The notes beneath the pieces were generated by a model. It worked only from the letters and a program-made list of their open reading frames with translations. It was not told where the DNA came from and searched no databases. Of a stretch of DNA of 64,000 nt, positions 27,401 through 37,140 are shown one piece after another. Both the position numbers and the translations under genes were made by a program. This DNA is from Candidatus Dadabacteria bacterium (GTDB lineage Bacteria; Desulfobacterota_D; UBA1144; Nemesobacterales; Nemesobacteraceae), in NCBI GenBank assembly GCA_022822065.1, contig JAJECI010000007.1:1-64000 (forward strand), in the 5' to 3' direction. Position 1 is the first letter of the stretch, and the number at the start of each line of letters is the position of its first letter.

Positions 27401-28075
27401 TCAGTCAGCCACCGGTATAGCAACAATCATGGAATGGGCCTCCTCCTGACCCCCGTTCCCCAAAAGAATGATCTGGACCTGAACCGCTTTGGGGAATCCC
27501 CGCATTACTGACGAATTCCACTCCCACACCTCTTGCTCGTCAGCCGAGCCCGGAAGTCGTTCGGGAAGGAAACTCACCCTGAAACTCAGCACCCTTTCCG
27601 AAATCGGATACGCGGCTCCGGCCTCATCGTTTCCGATCCAGTAATTATCCTTCCTCATAAGGGCAAACATATCTTCGCGCTCGTCGCGGAGCGGAACCAG
27701 ATAGTAGGAGATCTCGCTCTGGCCGGATTGGGTGGAATAATGCGTGGGATCCTTCGCAAAAGAGGTGAATGCTATTCTGCTGTTATCCTCTTCGAGTCTC
27801 CCGGTAAAGTAACTATATGCGGAGGGAGAAGAGACCTCGGAATTGATATTCCCCCTGGGAAAAGCATTCACCAGGTCGTGGCGCATCTTAAGCAGAATCG
27901 TGTTCGCCTCCTGGATCAATTCATTTTCCGTCTCCACCCTGCGTTTGGCTGTTATAAGCTGGGAAAAGGAGCTATAGAGCATCGTGAGCACGATGACCGT
28001 TATGGCAACGGCGATAAGAACCTCTATAAGGGTGAAGCCGCTTTTATCATCCCGAATCGACGAAGCTGATTTCAT
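27401..28075 (-). CDS. gspJ: Type II secretion minor pseudopilin GspJ
   Basis: A 224-residue minor pseudopilin. The leader is cut after Gly13, leaving FTLIEVLIAVAITVIV with Glu at +5. The rest is the globular domain that packs with GspI and GspK at the pseudopilus tip. It overlaps gspI by 29 bases, so the two are translated together. Identity rests on length, position in the operon and the pattern TRRVETENE-like helix followed by the LRHD region. Confidence 0.85.
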   Translation of the reverse strand: MKSASSIRDDKSGFTLIEVLIAVAITVIVLTMLYSSFSQLITAKRRVETENELIQEANTILLKMRHDLVNAFPRGNINSEVSSPSAYSYFTGRLEEDNSRIAFTSFAKDPTHYSTQSGQSEISYYLVPLRDEREDMFALMRKDNYWIGNDEAGAAYPISERVLSFRVSFLPERLPGSADEQEVWEWNSSVMRGFPKAVQVQIILLGNGGQEEAHSMIVAIPVAD

Positions 28076-28421
28076 AGCTCTCCTCCCCGTCGTTCCAGAT
28101 TATAAGAACACTGACGATGGTCATTTTCGCTTCGAATTGGGGTAAGTTGTAAGGGGAAATTGTGATATGCCACTCAAAACCGGGATGATTTTCAAATTCC
28201 CCGCTTCTCTCCGACTCCGACGGGAACCCTTCAGCGTCGATTCTTGAAGCCATGTCGTCGGCCAGACTCGTGGCTATCAGGTAGTTGGTGGACCTTGTGG
28301 CAAGATTTATATTGTGACCTACAATGCTGAGGATTGACACCATCGCAAAGGCGAGCAACCCAACGGCAACCATAACTTCAAGCAACGTGAACCCGCAGAC
28401 GCTGTTTTTCGAGGCCCTCAT
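28047..28421 (-). CDS. gspI: Type II secretion minor pseudopilin GspI
   Basis: A 124-residue minor pseudopilin with the leader cut after Gly10 and FTLLEVMVAVGLLAFAM following. The helix continues to NLATRSTNYLIATSLADD, close to the family pattern (A-x-N-L in the first helix). Small size and position between gspH and gspJ support the call. It starts 12 bases after the gspH stop. Confidence 0.87.
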   Translation of the reverse strand: MRASKNSVCGFTLLEVMVAVGLLAFAMVSILSIVGHNINLATRSTNYLIATSLADDMASRIDAEGFPSESERSGEFENHPGFEWHITISPYNLPQFEAKMTIVSVLIIWNDGEESYEISFVDSG

Positions 28422-28433
28422 ACAGTTTTCTCC

Positions 28434-28967
28434 CTACCGTTCGGCAAGGTTCCGAAACCGGCTGTTAAATTCGACGTACTCGTCAAAAACTTTAGTGGCC
28501 CCGGTGTAGGGGTTTGTGGAAAGCGTGAAGAAATTGTCCTCATCAGTTCCCAGGTGAATAACCGCCGAGTCAACAATCCCCGTCGGCAGAAAAAGTATAA
28601 ACGCGTCTCTTCCGGAAGCGATCTTTCCTTGGGTTCTCTCCGTCTGTATATCGCTGAAAAAGACCCCTCCGGGGAGTTTTCTTAGTCCGGATGCGGAACC
28701 CTCCTCCGAGCGGAACTGGTTTCCCTCAAGAAATTCTGCCCAGTATTCCCCGGTATCGATATCGAAAGAAAGCTTGTATATCCGTTTTTCAAAAATGGCT
28801 TTGCTGTAAACGTGCCTTATCGTAGTGACAAGCCCTCTTGAAGCGCTGCGAAGGTTCATGTCACCCGTTTTGAGGACTCTGGGCATGGCCACGGAGAAAA
28901 AAGCTCCGAGCAAAAAAACAACCACAATGAGTTCAATTAAGGTGAAACCAGCGGATTTTCTTCTCAT
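28434..28967 (-). CDS. gspH: Type II secretion minor pseudopilin GspH
   Basis: A 177-residue minor pseudopilin. The leader is cut after Gly7 and FTLIELIVVVFLLG follows, with Glu at +5. The C-terminal domain is beta-rich, as in GspH/FimT proteins. Its ATG overlaps the gspG stop by four bases. Confidence 0.85.
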   Translation of the reverse strand: MRRKSAGFTLIELIVVVFLLGAFFSVAMPRVLKTGDMNLRSASRGLVTTIRHVYSKAIFEKRIYKLSFDIDTGEYWAEFLEGNQFRSEEGSASGLRKLPGGVFFSDIQTERTQGKIASGRDAFILFLPTGIVDSAVIHLGTDEDNFFTLSTNPYTGATKVFDEYVEFNSRFRNLAER

Positions 28968-29383
28968 CTGTCTCTGCTGGACAGATCATCATCTGAGTTC
29001 CCTATCCCATCCGAACCGTTAGATCTTATATAGTACAATCCGTCCTCGGTCTGGTCGACCCCGAGATACACAAACTCGTTCCCCCAAGGATCAAGCGGCA
29101 CGCTCGCGGATTCAAGATAACGTCTCCACCTCTTGGCCTCTCTGCCCACCGTTACCGGTTCGACCAGAGCGCGCAGCCCTTGCTGGGTTTCAGGATAAAA
29201 ACCGTTATCAAACTTAAACAGCTGGAGCGCCTGCTCAAACTGTTTGATCTGAATCACGGCCTGTTTTTCCTTTGCCCTCTCCCCCTGACCTATCACGTTC
29301 GTTCCCACTATGTAGGCAAGTCCCGCTATGATAAGCACGACCACCATAATTTCAATCAGAGTAAATCCCATCTGGGATCTCAT
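28964..29383 (-). CDS. gspG: Type II secretion major pseudopilin GspG
   Basis: GspG builds the pseudopilus shaft that pushes substrates through the secretin. The leader is cut after Gly6, leaving FTLIEIMVVVLIIAGLA. The signatures YPETQQGLRALVEP and PLDPWGNEFVYLG are diagnostic. The C-terminal SDGIGNSDDDLSS is the usual calcium-binding end. The length of 139 residues is normal. Confidence 0.96.
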   Translation of the reverse strand: MRSQMGFTLIEIMVVVLIIAGLAYIVGTNVIGQGERAKEKQAVIQIKQFEQALQLFKFDNGFYPETQQGLRALVEPVTVGREAKRWRRYLESASVPLDPWGNEFVYLGVDQTEDGLYYIRSNGSDGIGNSDDDLSSRDR

Positions 29384-29401
29384 TTTTTTCTACCTCCCTA
29401 T

Positions 29402-30610
29402 TCAGCTTATTACAGAAGTTAGATTCAACACGGGTAAGAGTATAGCAAAAACTATAAAACCCATCACGACGCCCATAATCAGTATCATTACCGGTTCAAG
29501 AAGGGAAGTCAGCGTGGCAAGCATGCCGTCGACCTCGGTATCATACATGTCGGCCACTTTCGACAGCATGACTTCCATTTTGCCTGCCTCCTCGCCCACA
29601 GACACCATTCTCACCATTAGGGGAGGAAAAATCCCGGTCTGTCCAAGACAGCCTCCAAACGCCGCCCCCTCTGCAACCTTGACCCGCACATCCCTTATAT
29701 TGTCAATATAAAGACTGTTTCCCATAACCGATTCGCTCACCCTGATGGATTCAAGAAGAGGAATGCCGCTTGAAAGCAGCGTGGAAAGCGTTCTTGTGAA
29801 GCGGGAAATCATCACTTTTGAAGACATCTTCCCGAATACCGGAACCCTCAGGGAAAACCTGTCGTAGACCTTCTTTCCTGAAGGAGTTTTTACGTACCTG
29901 TGTCCAAAAAATAATACGACGGCAAAGAAAACCAGCAGAAGGACAAAATTCTCCCTGAGAAAATCACTTGCACCTATAAGCACTACGGTAACAAACGGCA
30001 AAGCCTTGTTGCTGGCCTCGAATATATCGGCGACCTTGGGAATTACGAAAGTCATCATGAAAACCAGCACCCCGAGCCCGACGACAAACATTATCGCCGG
30101 ATATACCATGGCACCCCTGATCTTCGAAGTCAGCTCAAGCTGCTTTTCAAGGAAATCCGCAAGACGGTCGAGCACGACATCAAGGGTGCCGCTAGCCTCG
30201 CCGGCACGAACCATGCTCACGTAAAGATCAGAAAAAGCTCCTTCGTGCTCCTCAAGCGCGGCGTGAAGAGAACTGCCTTCACTCACTCGGCTTCGCACCT
30301 GAGAGAGAATCCCCTTGAGCTTCTGGTCATCGGTCTGCTCGTAGAGGGCCACAAGCGACGTCTCAAGAGGAAGACCCGATGAAATCAGGGTTGAGAACTG
30401 CCTTGTCATAACGGCAAGTTCCGAGACGCTCACCCTGTTCCACGGAAGGCTTACCGACGAGCGGCGAGACCCGCTCGCCTCCTTTATGGAGGAAAGATAG
30501 ATGCCGCCTTTTCTTAGCCTGTCGCCTGCGATCTTGACCGATTCTGCGCTGATAACCCCCTTTATCGATTCGCCCTTGTCGTTAATGGCTTTATAGTTAT
30601 AAACAGGCAT
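29402..30610 (-). CDS. gspF: Type II secretion inner-membrane platform protein GspF
   Basis: GspF is the polytopic platform protein that couples the GspE ATPase to the pseudopilus. Two T2SSF domains (about residues 70-190 and 270-395) alternate with three membrane segments. I chose ATG 30610 (402 residues, starting MPVYNYKAINDKG), as in relatives, instead of the longer frame from 30688 that would run into gspE. No strong ribosome site is seen; coupling to gspE is likely. Confidence 0.93.
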   Translation of the reverse strand: MPVYNYKAINDKGESIKGVISAESVKIAGDRLRKGGIYLSSIKEASGSRRSSVSLPWNRVSVSELAVMTRQFSTLISSGLPLETSLVALYEQTDDQKLKGILSQVRSRVSEGSSLHAALEEHEGAFSDLYVSMVRAGEASGTLDVVLDRLADFLEKQLELTSKIRGAMVYPAIMFVVGLGVLVFMMTFVIPKVADIFEASNKALPFVTVVLIGASDFLRENFVLLLVFFAVVLFFGHRYVKTPSGKKVYDRFSLRVPVFGKMSSKVMISRFTRTLSTLLSSGIPLLESIRVSESVMGNSLYIDNIRDVRVKVAEGAAFGGCLGQTGIFPPLMVRMVSVGEEAGKMEVMLSKVADMYDTEVDGMLATLTSLLEPVMILIMGVVMGFIVFAILLPVLNLTSVIS

Positions 30611-30641
30611 TTGAAATATCGATGTTAAAGATGACTGCGGT

Positions 30642-32324
30642 CTAGCTCTCCGCCGGTTCCTCTTCCGTAACCCTGAGCACTTCGTCAATTGACGTTATGC
30701 CTTTTGCGACTTTGTCGGCACCATCCATCCTAAGGGTAATGAGTCCATTTCTCAGGGCCCTTTCCTTAAGCGTTGCAGAATCCGGGTGTGTGAGAATAGT
30801 GTTTTTAAGTTCATCATCGATAATCAGTATCTCAAAAATCGCTATTCTTCCCGAAAACCCCGTCTCCATGCACTCCTGGCATCCCTTGGCTCTGTATATC
30901 TTTCCCTCCGGACAGGCCTCGCGAGCAAGTCCGATACGGCTGAGCTCCTCATCAATCGGCACGTACTGTTCTCTGCACCGCATGCAAAGAACCCTGACAA
31001 GTCTCTGAGCTATAACCGCCGAGAGGGTAGAAGCTATAAGAAAGGACTCCACCCCCATATCGGCAAGCCTGGTAACGGCACTTACCGAATCATTGGTATG
31101 CAGCGTGGAAAATACGAGATGCCCCGTGAGTGAAGCGTTCATGGAAATATCGGCGGTTTCCCTGTCCCTTATCTCCCCGACCAGTATGACGTCGGGGTCC
31201 TGCCTGAGTATTGAGCGAAGTCCGTTTGCGAACGTAAGATCGACCTTTGTGTTGACTTGAATCTGGTTAATTCCCTGTATCTGGTATTCAACCGGGTCTT
31301 CTATGGTGATTATCTTCTTGTCGGGAAGATTGATTCTCTGCAGGGAGGCATAGAGACTCGTTGTCTTTCCGCTTCCCGTGGGTCCCGTAACCAGAATGAT
31401 CCCGTGAGGACGTTTGATAAGGGATTCCACCGTTTCGAGTTTTTTCCCTTCAAGTCCCAGCTGTTCGAAGTTCATCAGCACCGAAGACCTGTAAAGCAAC
31501 CTCATTACCACACTCTCTCCCCATGAAGTGGGCACCGTCGAAACCCTTACGTCGATATCCCTTCCCCCGATCTTAAGCCTTATGCTCCCGTCCTGAGGCT
31601 TTCTTCTCTCGGCTATATCAAGTTCAGACATGATCTTCACTCGCGAGATCACCGAAGACTGCACCGTCTTCGGAACTTTCGTCACGTCGTGCAGAATGCC
31701 GTCCTTTCTGAACCGTACCAGCACTTCTTTTTCGAAACACTCTATGTGAATATCGCTCGCGTGCTCCCTTACCGCCTGAAAAAGAAGCGTGTTTATGAAT
31801 TTTATGATCGGGGCTTCATCTTCGGCCTCAATCAGATCCTGGGGCTCTGTAAACTCCATGTCGGAGAGTCCCGAACCTTCGTTTATATCCTCTGATACAA
31901 CATCTTTGCCCTGCTCGTAAACCCTGTTAATGCTGTCGGTCAGCACGCGCTCAAGAGTAATGTAAGTTTCAAGCGAGCAGTTAAAGCGGGAGCGGACCTC
32001 GTCAAGGGCGTAGAGTTCCTGAGGCGGGGCGAATACGACTTTGAGCGTTCCGTTGTCCTTGTTTATGGGGAGTATTCTGAATCTTTTCGCGAAGCTGATC
32101 GGAAACTGTTTTATCAGTTCATAATCTATATCGCTTTCGGGAATCGATTCGATTTTCTCGACTCCGTAAAACTCGGAAAGAACATCAAGAGCAGGGGAAT
32201 CTTTGAGTACGTCGGTTTTGAGCAGTATGTCCTCTGTGTTCCGGCCGTTCTTCCCTTTAAGCTCTTCAATCCTCCCCATAACCTCGGGGTAACGCCTGCC
32301 TATTATCTCGTCAAGAGCCTTCAT
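30642..32324 (-). CDS. gspE: Type II secretion ATPase GspE
   Basis: GspE powers pseudopilus assembly. The 560-residue protein has an N-terminal GspE domain, then Walker [14 protein letters not shown], the Asp box IITIEDPVEYQI, Walker B VILVGEIRDRETA and the His box LVFSTLHTNDS. The four-cysteine zinc motif CMRC...CQEC separates GspE from PilB/PilT types lacking it. It starts 14 bases after the gspD stop. Confidence 0.96.
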   Translation of the reverse strand: MKALDEIIGRRYPEVMGRIEELKGKNGRNTEDILLKTDVLKDSPALDVLSEFYGVEKIESIPESDIDYELIKQFPISFAKRFRILPINKDNGTLKVVFAPPQELYALDEVRSRFNCSLETYITLERVLTDSINRVYEQGKDVVSEDINEGSGLSDMEFTEPQDLIEAEDEAPIIKFINTLLFQAVREHASDIHIECFEKEVLVRFRKDGILHDVTKVPKTVQSSVISRVKIMSELDIAERRKPQDGSIRLKIGGRDIDVRVSTVPTSWGESVVMRLLYRSSVLMNFEQLGLEGKKLETVESLIKRPHGIILVTGPTGSGKTTSLYASLQRINLPDKKIITIEDPVEYQIQGINQIQVNTKVDLTFANGLRSILRQDPDVILVGEIRDRETADISMNASLTGHLVFSTLHTNDSVSAVTRLADMGVESFLIASTLSAVIAQRLVRVLCMRCREQYVPIDEELSRIGLAREACPEGKIYRAKGCQECMETGFSGRIAIFEILIIDDELKNTILTHPDSATLKERALRNGLITLRMDGADKVAKGITSIDEVLRVTEEEPAES

Positions 32325-32338
32325 TTTCCAAAAATTCC

Positions 32339-34819
32339 CTACTCAAGCGTATTAAGGTCCCTTCTATGAAGCAAGGTCTTTCTTTTCTGGTAATCCATAA
32401 GCAACTGCTTCATATCGCTTTCCGTCTCAACTATCCGCGGCGTAAGAAGTATCATCAGGTTAAGCTTCCTGCTCTGATTGCGCTTGAACCTGAACAGGTT
32501 TCCAATCAGCGGAATATCTCCGAGCAGAGGTGTTTTGTTGTGAAGCACCTCTTCCCTGTCCTGAACCAGCCCGCCTATAACTAGGGTCTGCCCGTTTTTG
32601 ACTATAACAGACGAATCGGCGCTTCTCGTTGTAGTCGCAATGCCGAACTGGGCGGTGTTAAGCCCCGCGGGCGCCTCCCGGGTAGAGGAAACCTCGGTCA
32701 CTATGTCAAGGTTAAGGTATTCTCCTTCGCTTATCTGAGGGGTGATGCTGAGTCTTATTCCTACCGGAAGTCTCTCGATCGTCTGAACCGTCACGCCGCT
32801 TGTTCCCACGGTGCTGCCCATCGGAAACGGTATTATGTCAGCTACCACTATCTCGGCCGGCTCGTTGTCGGTTGTAATAATGCTCGGGGTTGAGAGAACG
32901 TTGACGTCGGTCACGGAACTCAGCGCCTGAAACACAGCGGAGAAAGAGGGAAGAGACGGAAGCGGACCCGAACCGTCGGGGTCAACCTCCTCTCCCACTA
33001 CTCCGAGAAAGAGTCCCGAGAGACTACCTATGGAAGTCGCTGCAATTGCGGGGTCGGCCGCGACTCCGAGAAGGCTCGGAATGCCCGGCAGCTGCTGTCC
33101 GAGGAAACCGAGGTTGTCGCCCTCTATTGTGACACCGAGACCGAAATTGGTTCCCAGCGCGTTAAGGTCGTCAAGCCCCACCTCGAGTATGGCGGCTTCC
33201 ACGAACACCTGCCTTCTCCTTACGTCAAGCTTGTCCACTATCTGCTTGACCATTCTGTACTGCGTGAGAGAACCGACCACTATGATGGAGTTCGTCGCCG
33301 GGTCCGAAGTTATCTTAAGTCCATCGTCCGAAGACACTATGACGGAAGCGCCGGTCTGCCCGCTCCCTCCCCTCTTGATGTTCCCGCCTTGGGAACCTAG
33401 GCCACCGACATCTCCGCCACCGCCTACTTTCCCCTCTCCGAGACGGCTTGAAGGCTGGCCGGTTCTGCCGGATTGCCGCGTCCGGTCATTGTAGGAAACT
33501 GAAGACACTGCGCCCCCTTTCCCCTCCGTGAACAGGTTCCCCAGGACTTCGATTATCTGCTCGGCGTCGGCGTTTTTAACTGGTATAACGTAAACGTCCT
33601 GTTCCGCGTGCTCGCTCTCGATGTCCAAAATGGCAATTGTCTCCTTTATCAGGGAAAGATCCCTCGGATCGGCAATCACTATTATGGAATTCGTCCTCTC
33701 GTCGTTTATCACTTTAAACCCTAGGAGCTCAGAACTTCCGGACATGAGACCGTCACTCTTACCCTTTGATGGCTTGGCCTTGGCGCTCTTAGGGTTGAAA
33801 ATCTCAAGCAGCTTAGAAATGACGTTGGCCGAGTTTGTGTTATGCACTCTGACGAACTCTATCTTCTTTTCGTAATCAAGATTTGCAATCACTTCGGCTA
33901 TCTTGTTCACGTTCTGTTCACTATCGACCACAACCAAGGTATTCGACGGTTCGTGAGCCTTCATAAACCCATCCCTGCTAATGAGAGCTCGAAGGACGTT
34001 GGAGACTCCTTTGGCTTTTACGCTCTTAAGCTTTATCAGCTTCATCACGTATTTCTGGGAAGACTCCGCAGCGTCGAAATCCAGTCTTAGGGGTATACTC
34101 TCCGACTTTATCCCCTTTTTGGGGACGATCTTGTTGACTCCCTCCGCACTTATGACCGAATAGCCGTTCATATCAAGAAGTATTTCAAAAATCCTAAACG
34201 CATTCTCCCTCTCGAAACCGCCCTCGGGAGTTATGATCGTCACGTTCTTGTCCCTGATCTTGTCACTCAGGAGATAAACCTCGGAGGTGATCTCGCTTAT
34301 GGTCTTTACCATCTCATTAAGCGTCATGTTGGCGCGAAGGTTGACCATTCCCTCGTCCTCGGGAATTTGCTGACCCTCTTCTTCACCCAGAGTTTCACCG
34401 CCCGGATCCCCGGCGACCACGGGCGACGTTTTCCCAGGCTCCGGCTCAGGGGCTCCCTCAACTCCGGCTACAGTTTCTTCCTCCGCTAAATCAAGCGGAA
34501 GGCCGGGGTCTTCGACCGAACCTTCCAGAATCTCGTTGCCAGAAACTTTCACCGCATCTTTCCCGAGAGGCCTTAAGTCTTGCTTGCCCGGATCTTTTGC
34601 GGCCTCCTCGGCCAGCAACTCCGCAGCTCTCTCAGGCGAATCCTCCCCGCTCGCTTTTTTAAGCCTCGTGCCCGGGGCGACGACAACCTTAGCCCTCGTA
34701 AGATCGGGAAGCGGCTCGGACTTCTGTGCAGGAGCCAACTGGGGATAGAGAACAGAAACGGAAAAAATGAGAACCGCAGACAGAACCGGGAAAAGATTTT
34801 TATTCAGAAAGTATCTCAT
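32339..34819 (-). CDS. gspD: Type II secretion secretin GspD
   Basis: GspD forms the outer-membrane gate. In this 826-residue protein a signal peptide (about 1-32) is followed by an acidic, proline-rich linker to about 155. Then come the N0 domain, three N1-N3 repeats and the secretin barrel (about 560-805, with VLSTPSIITTDNEPAEI and VIGGLVQDREE). N3 carries a Gly/Ser-rich insertion (about 450-480). The long linker before N0 is unusual. It starts 42 bases after gspC. Confidence 0.94.
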   Translation of the reverse strand: MRYFLNKNLFPVLSAVLIFSVSVLYPQLAPAQKSEPLPDLTRAKVVVAPGTRLKKASGEDSPERAAELLAEEAAKDPGKQDLRPLGKDAVKVSGNEILEGSVEDPGLPLDLAEEETVAGVEGAPEPEPGKTSPVVAGDPGGETLGEEEGQQIPEDEGMVNLRANMTLNEMVKTISEITSEVYLLSDKIRDKNVTIITPEGGFERENAFRIFEILLDMNGYSVISAEGVNKIVPKKGIKSESIPLRLDFDAAESSQKYVMKLIKLKSVKAKGVSNVLRALISRDGFMKAHEPSNTLVVVDSEQNVNKIAEVIANLDYEKKIEFVRVHNTNSANVISKLLEIFNPKSAKAKPSKGKSDGLMSGSSELLGFKVINDERTNSIIVIADPRDLSLIKETIAILDIESEHAEQDVYVIPVKNADAEQIIEVLGNLFTEGKGGAVSSVSYNDRTRQSGRTGQPSSRLGEGKVGGGGDVGGLGSQGGNIKRGGSGQTGASVIVSSDDGLKITSDPATNSIIVVGSLTQYRMVKQIVDKLDVRRRQVFVEAAILEVGLDDLNALGTNFGLGVTIEGDNLGFLGQQLPGIPSLLGVAADPAIAATSIGSLSGLFLGVVGEEVDPDGSGPLPSLPSFSAVFQALSSVTDVNVLSTPSIITTDNEPAEIVVADIIPFPMGSTVGTSGVTVQTIERLPVGIRLSITPQISEGEYLNLDIVTEVSSTREAPAGLNTAQFGIATTTRSADSSVIVKNGQTLVIGGLVQDREEVLHNKTPLLGDIPLIGNLFRFKRNQSRKLNLMILLTPRIVETESDMKQLLMDYQKRKTLLHRRDLNTLE

Positions 34820-34861
34820 AAACTGTTTTAACCTTAAGAAACTGAATTCTTCGTATTAGGC

Positions 34862-35809
34862 CTAGTAAACCGTGTACCGGTTACTCTTTCTTTTACCCTG
34901 TCTCGTGAAATCAACGGTAAACTCACTCTGGCCCTTCAAGTCGGTAAAAAGCGAAAGAGCGCTCTGCACGTCGTTTAAAGCAACTTCATTTATCTGGTGA
35001 ACTATATCACCGTTCCTAAGACCCATCTTATAAAACACGCTCCGGCTTTTCACTCCGAAGATCTTGATACCGTCATCGCGCGGCACGATCTTAGCCTCGG
35101 TTATTAAACTGCTGGGTTCAGCGAGCAGCTCTTCAAACATCCTTCTCTCTACCGAGTACAAGCCCTCGCTGACTTTGCTGACCCCTAAAGCCGACGACTT
35201 TTTTGACTTAACAAGCGGTTTGTTCCCTCCTGAAGAACTCGGGAAGTTTCTTGCAAAAACGGATTGAATCTCGTTTCCGCAGGTAATCAATTCGGGACCT
35301 TCCGCTCTTCGTATAGTTACTTCGCAGTCGTCTATTTTCACTACCTCCACTTTTTCGGACGCTACAAGATCAACCAACTGCCCTTCAGAATAACCCTTTA
35401 TTCTGCTATTTTCCATATTCTTTATCACGGCGATGCTCTTGTTGGCTGCAGAATTAGTACGGCTTTTGAGTATGAAAGTTCCAAGAAGTTCAAGTTTGAG
35501 GGATGTCTTCGGGGTAATTCCCCCCTCGAAAACTTCTGGGAAATCATCCGTCTCTATCTGTCCGGCATAACCGCCCGTTCCAAACAGGTTCGTTTTCAGT
35601 ATAGAGTTGTAGTACGCCCTTGAACGATAGGGAATCTTAACCCGCCCGTATTTCTCCTCGTAGACGTGTTCGCCTGTCAGGCCAACCTTGTCGGACTCTA
35701 TCTTGTCGCGCAGGCCGTTGTTGATCATGGCCGAAACCGAGTACGCGATGGCGACTATCAGCAAGACGTTTACGACCCAGACATATTTTCTTAAAACAAA
35801 CAAAACCAT
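34862..35809 (-). CDS. gspC: Type II secretion protein GspC with PDZ domain
   Basis: GspC links the inner-membrane platform to the secretin and helps choose substrates. The 315 residues show one membrane anchor (about 9-28), a homology region around 90-180 and a C-terminal PDZ domain (about 225-310: GIKIFGVKSRSVFYKMGL, then GDIVHQINEVAL). AAGGAA provides the ribosome site. It is the first gene of the gsp operon. Confidence 0.87.
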   Translation of the reverse strand: MVLFVLRKYVWVVNVLLIVAIAYSVSAMINNGLRDKIESDKVGLTGEHVYEEKYGRVKIPYRSRAYYNSILKTNLFGTGGYAGQIETDDFPEVFEGGITPKTSLKLELLGTFILKSRTNSAANKSIAVIKNMENSRIKGYSEGQLVDLVASEKVEVVKIDDCEVTIRRAEGPELITCGNEIQSVFARNFPSSSGGNKPLVKSKKSSALGVSKVSEGLYSVERRMFEELLAEPSSLITEAKIVPRDDGIKIFGVKSRSVFYKMGLRNGDIVHQINEVALNDVQSALSLFTDLKGQSEFTVDFTRQGKRKSNRYTVY

Positions 35810-35836
35810 AGTCAGTTCCTTAAATTAAGACTATAT

Positions 35837-35865
35837 AATTTAATAGAATACCTTATTTTTTTCAA
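35837..35865 (-). promoter_or_regulatory. Promoter of the gsp operon
   Basis: On the minus strand, TTGAAA (35860-35865), a 17-base spacer and TAAATT (35837-35842), in an AT-rich gap 28 bases before gspC. Confidence 0.5.
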
Positions 35866-35955
35866 TACCCCCATCACCCAGGAACGTGCGCTCAAGAAAA
35901 GCTCGCAATTCTGAAGCGATACCCCGCAGCGATTTTTTAGATATCCGCGCAATGT

Positions 35956-36999
35956 TCACTCACTCCGTTTTGTTTCCCCGGCCAGGGCGACGACAGGGAA
36001 GTTTTCAAGTACGGAGGAAAAATACCGCTTTTCAAGACCATATATATCAAAAGCAAGTTCCGAGGCCCGCTCGAATCCCTCTCCGCATGAAGCGCTCTCG
36101 CTTATCTCCTTGAAAAGCATTCCCATGTCGTACCACTTCTGACCGATACTGTCCATCTCATTGGGAAGGCCCGCCCCGTAAAAAGGGGAAAGCACCGGGG
36201 AGACCTCCTCGAGGAAATCCCTGTAAAACCACCTGAAAGCAGCGCCGCAGACCCCTCTTCTGCATATGACCTGATAAGTGAATCTCGAGGTCCACTTCCA
36301 GTCGGCAAGATTCTTCCAGCCAGGAATGTCCTCGGCCCATTTCCTTATAACCTCAACGCTCGAAGTTCCCCTTAGAGTGGTCCTGCCTTCAAGCATCATC
36401 TCGGCGTTTTTCCTCACGGCACCGAGAATCATCTCTTCGGCACTGAAGCCGTCTTCAAGAGACCTCACTTCAACACGATTGTTGGAAAGAGGGTACGGCC
36501 TTGCTTTTGAGCTTCTCGCTTTGGTCATGTTCTCAAAAGAGACAGTCTGGAGATCTTCAAACGAATTGTCCGCCACGTAAAAAACGGATTCGGAGTCGTC
36601 GTATCCGCATACCGCTATTATGTGTCCGGGGAAATGGGTCTTAGAGTCAAAGTACTCAAGGTAGCGGATATCAGCCTGTATCAACACTGGAATGTTCCTG
36701 TCAACAAACTCCCTGAGGTCAGCCGAGGCCCGCTCGTTGTCGTCCTCGTACTTCCAATCGGTGACATCAACACCGAAACTTCTCAGGAAATTAATTTCCA
36801 TCAGGGGACCGCGGGGCTGTATAATCCTGCTCGGGTTCATTCCCTCCTCACGGGAGTAATAAAAACCGAGCCCGGCTCCCAGCCCGAAACACATCTGCTC
36901 TGAGAGATCGTGTCCGTAATAGAGGCATATATCTCTCAGCGCTGCGGAACCGCAGTGCACCCCTTTTAAGTGTTTCCAGTCATTTATTATTTTCTTCAT
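35956..36999 (-). CDS. BtrH-like cysteine acyltransferase/peptidase with DUF4872-like C-terminus
   Basis: A protein of about 347 residues. BtrH of butirosin synthesis moves an acyl group from a carrier protein to an amine. Residues 13-20 (GVHCGSAA) give a candidate nucleophile Cys16; His126 (GHIIAVCGYDD) and Asp144 (YVADNS) complete a plausible triad. The C-terminal half resembles DUF4872. No peptide, polyketide or carrier-protein genes are nearby, so the substrate is unknown. I prefer ATG 36999; longer in-frame starts reach 37128. It is divergent from the DUF1152 gene. Confidence 0.75.
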   Translation of the reverse strand: MKKIINDWKHLKGVHCGSAALRDICLYYGHDLSEQMCFGLGAGLGFYYSREEGMNPSRIIQPRGPLMEINFLRSFGVDVTDWKYEDDNERASADLREFVDRNIPVLIQADIRYLEYFDSKTHFPGHIIAVCGYDDSESVFYVADNSFEDLQTVSFENMTKARSSKARPYPLSNNRVEVRSLEDGFSAEEMILGAVRKNAEMMLEGRTTLRGTSSVEVIRKWAEDIPGWKNLADWKWTSRFTYQVICRRGVCGAAFRWFYRDFLEEVSPVLSPFYGAGLPNEMDSIGQKWYDMGMLFKEISESASCGEGFERASELAFDIYGLEKRYFSSVLENFPVVALAGETKRSE

Positions 37000-37140
37000 A
37001 AGAAGCCGCAGGGTTGAGAGAACTAATATAGCCGGAAATCGATATTCCATAAAGACCCCGGCACGCTCATCACTCGGGGGAACCACCTTGATCATTGCGC
37101 CAAAACGGATATTAGTAATCACCACCACGGATAAATCAGC

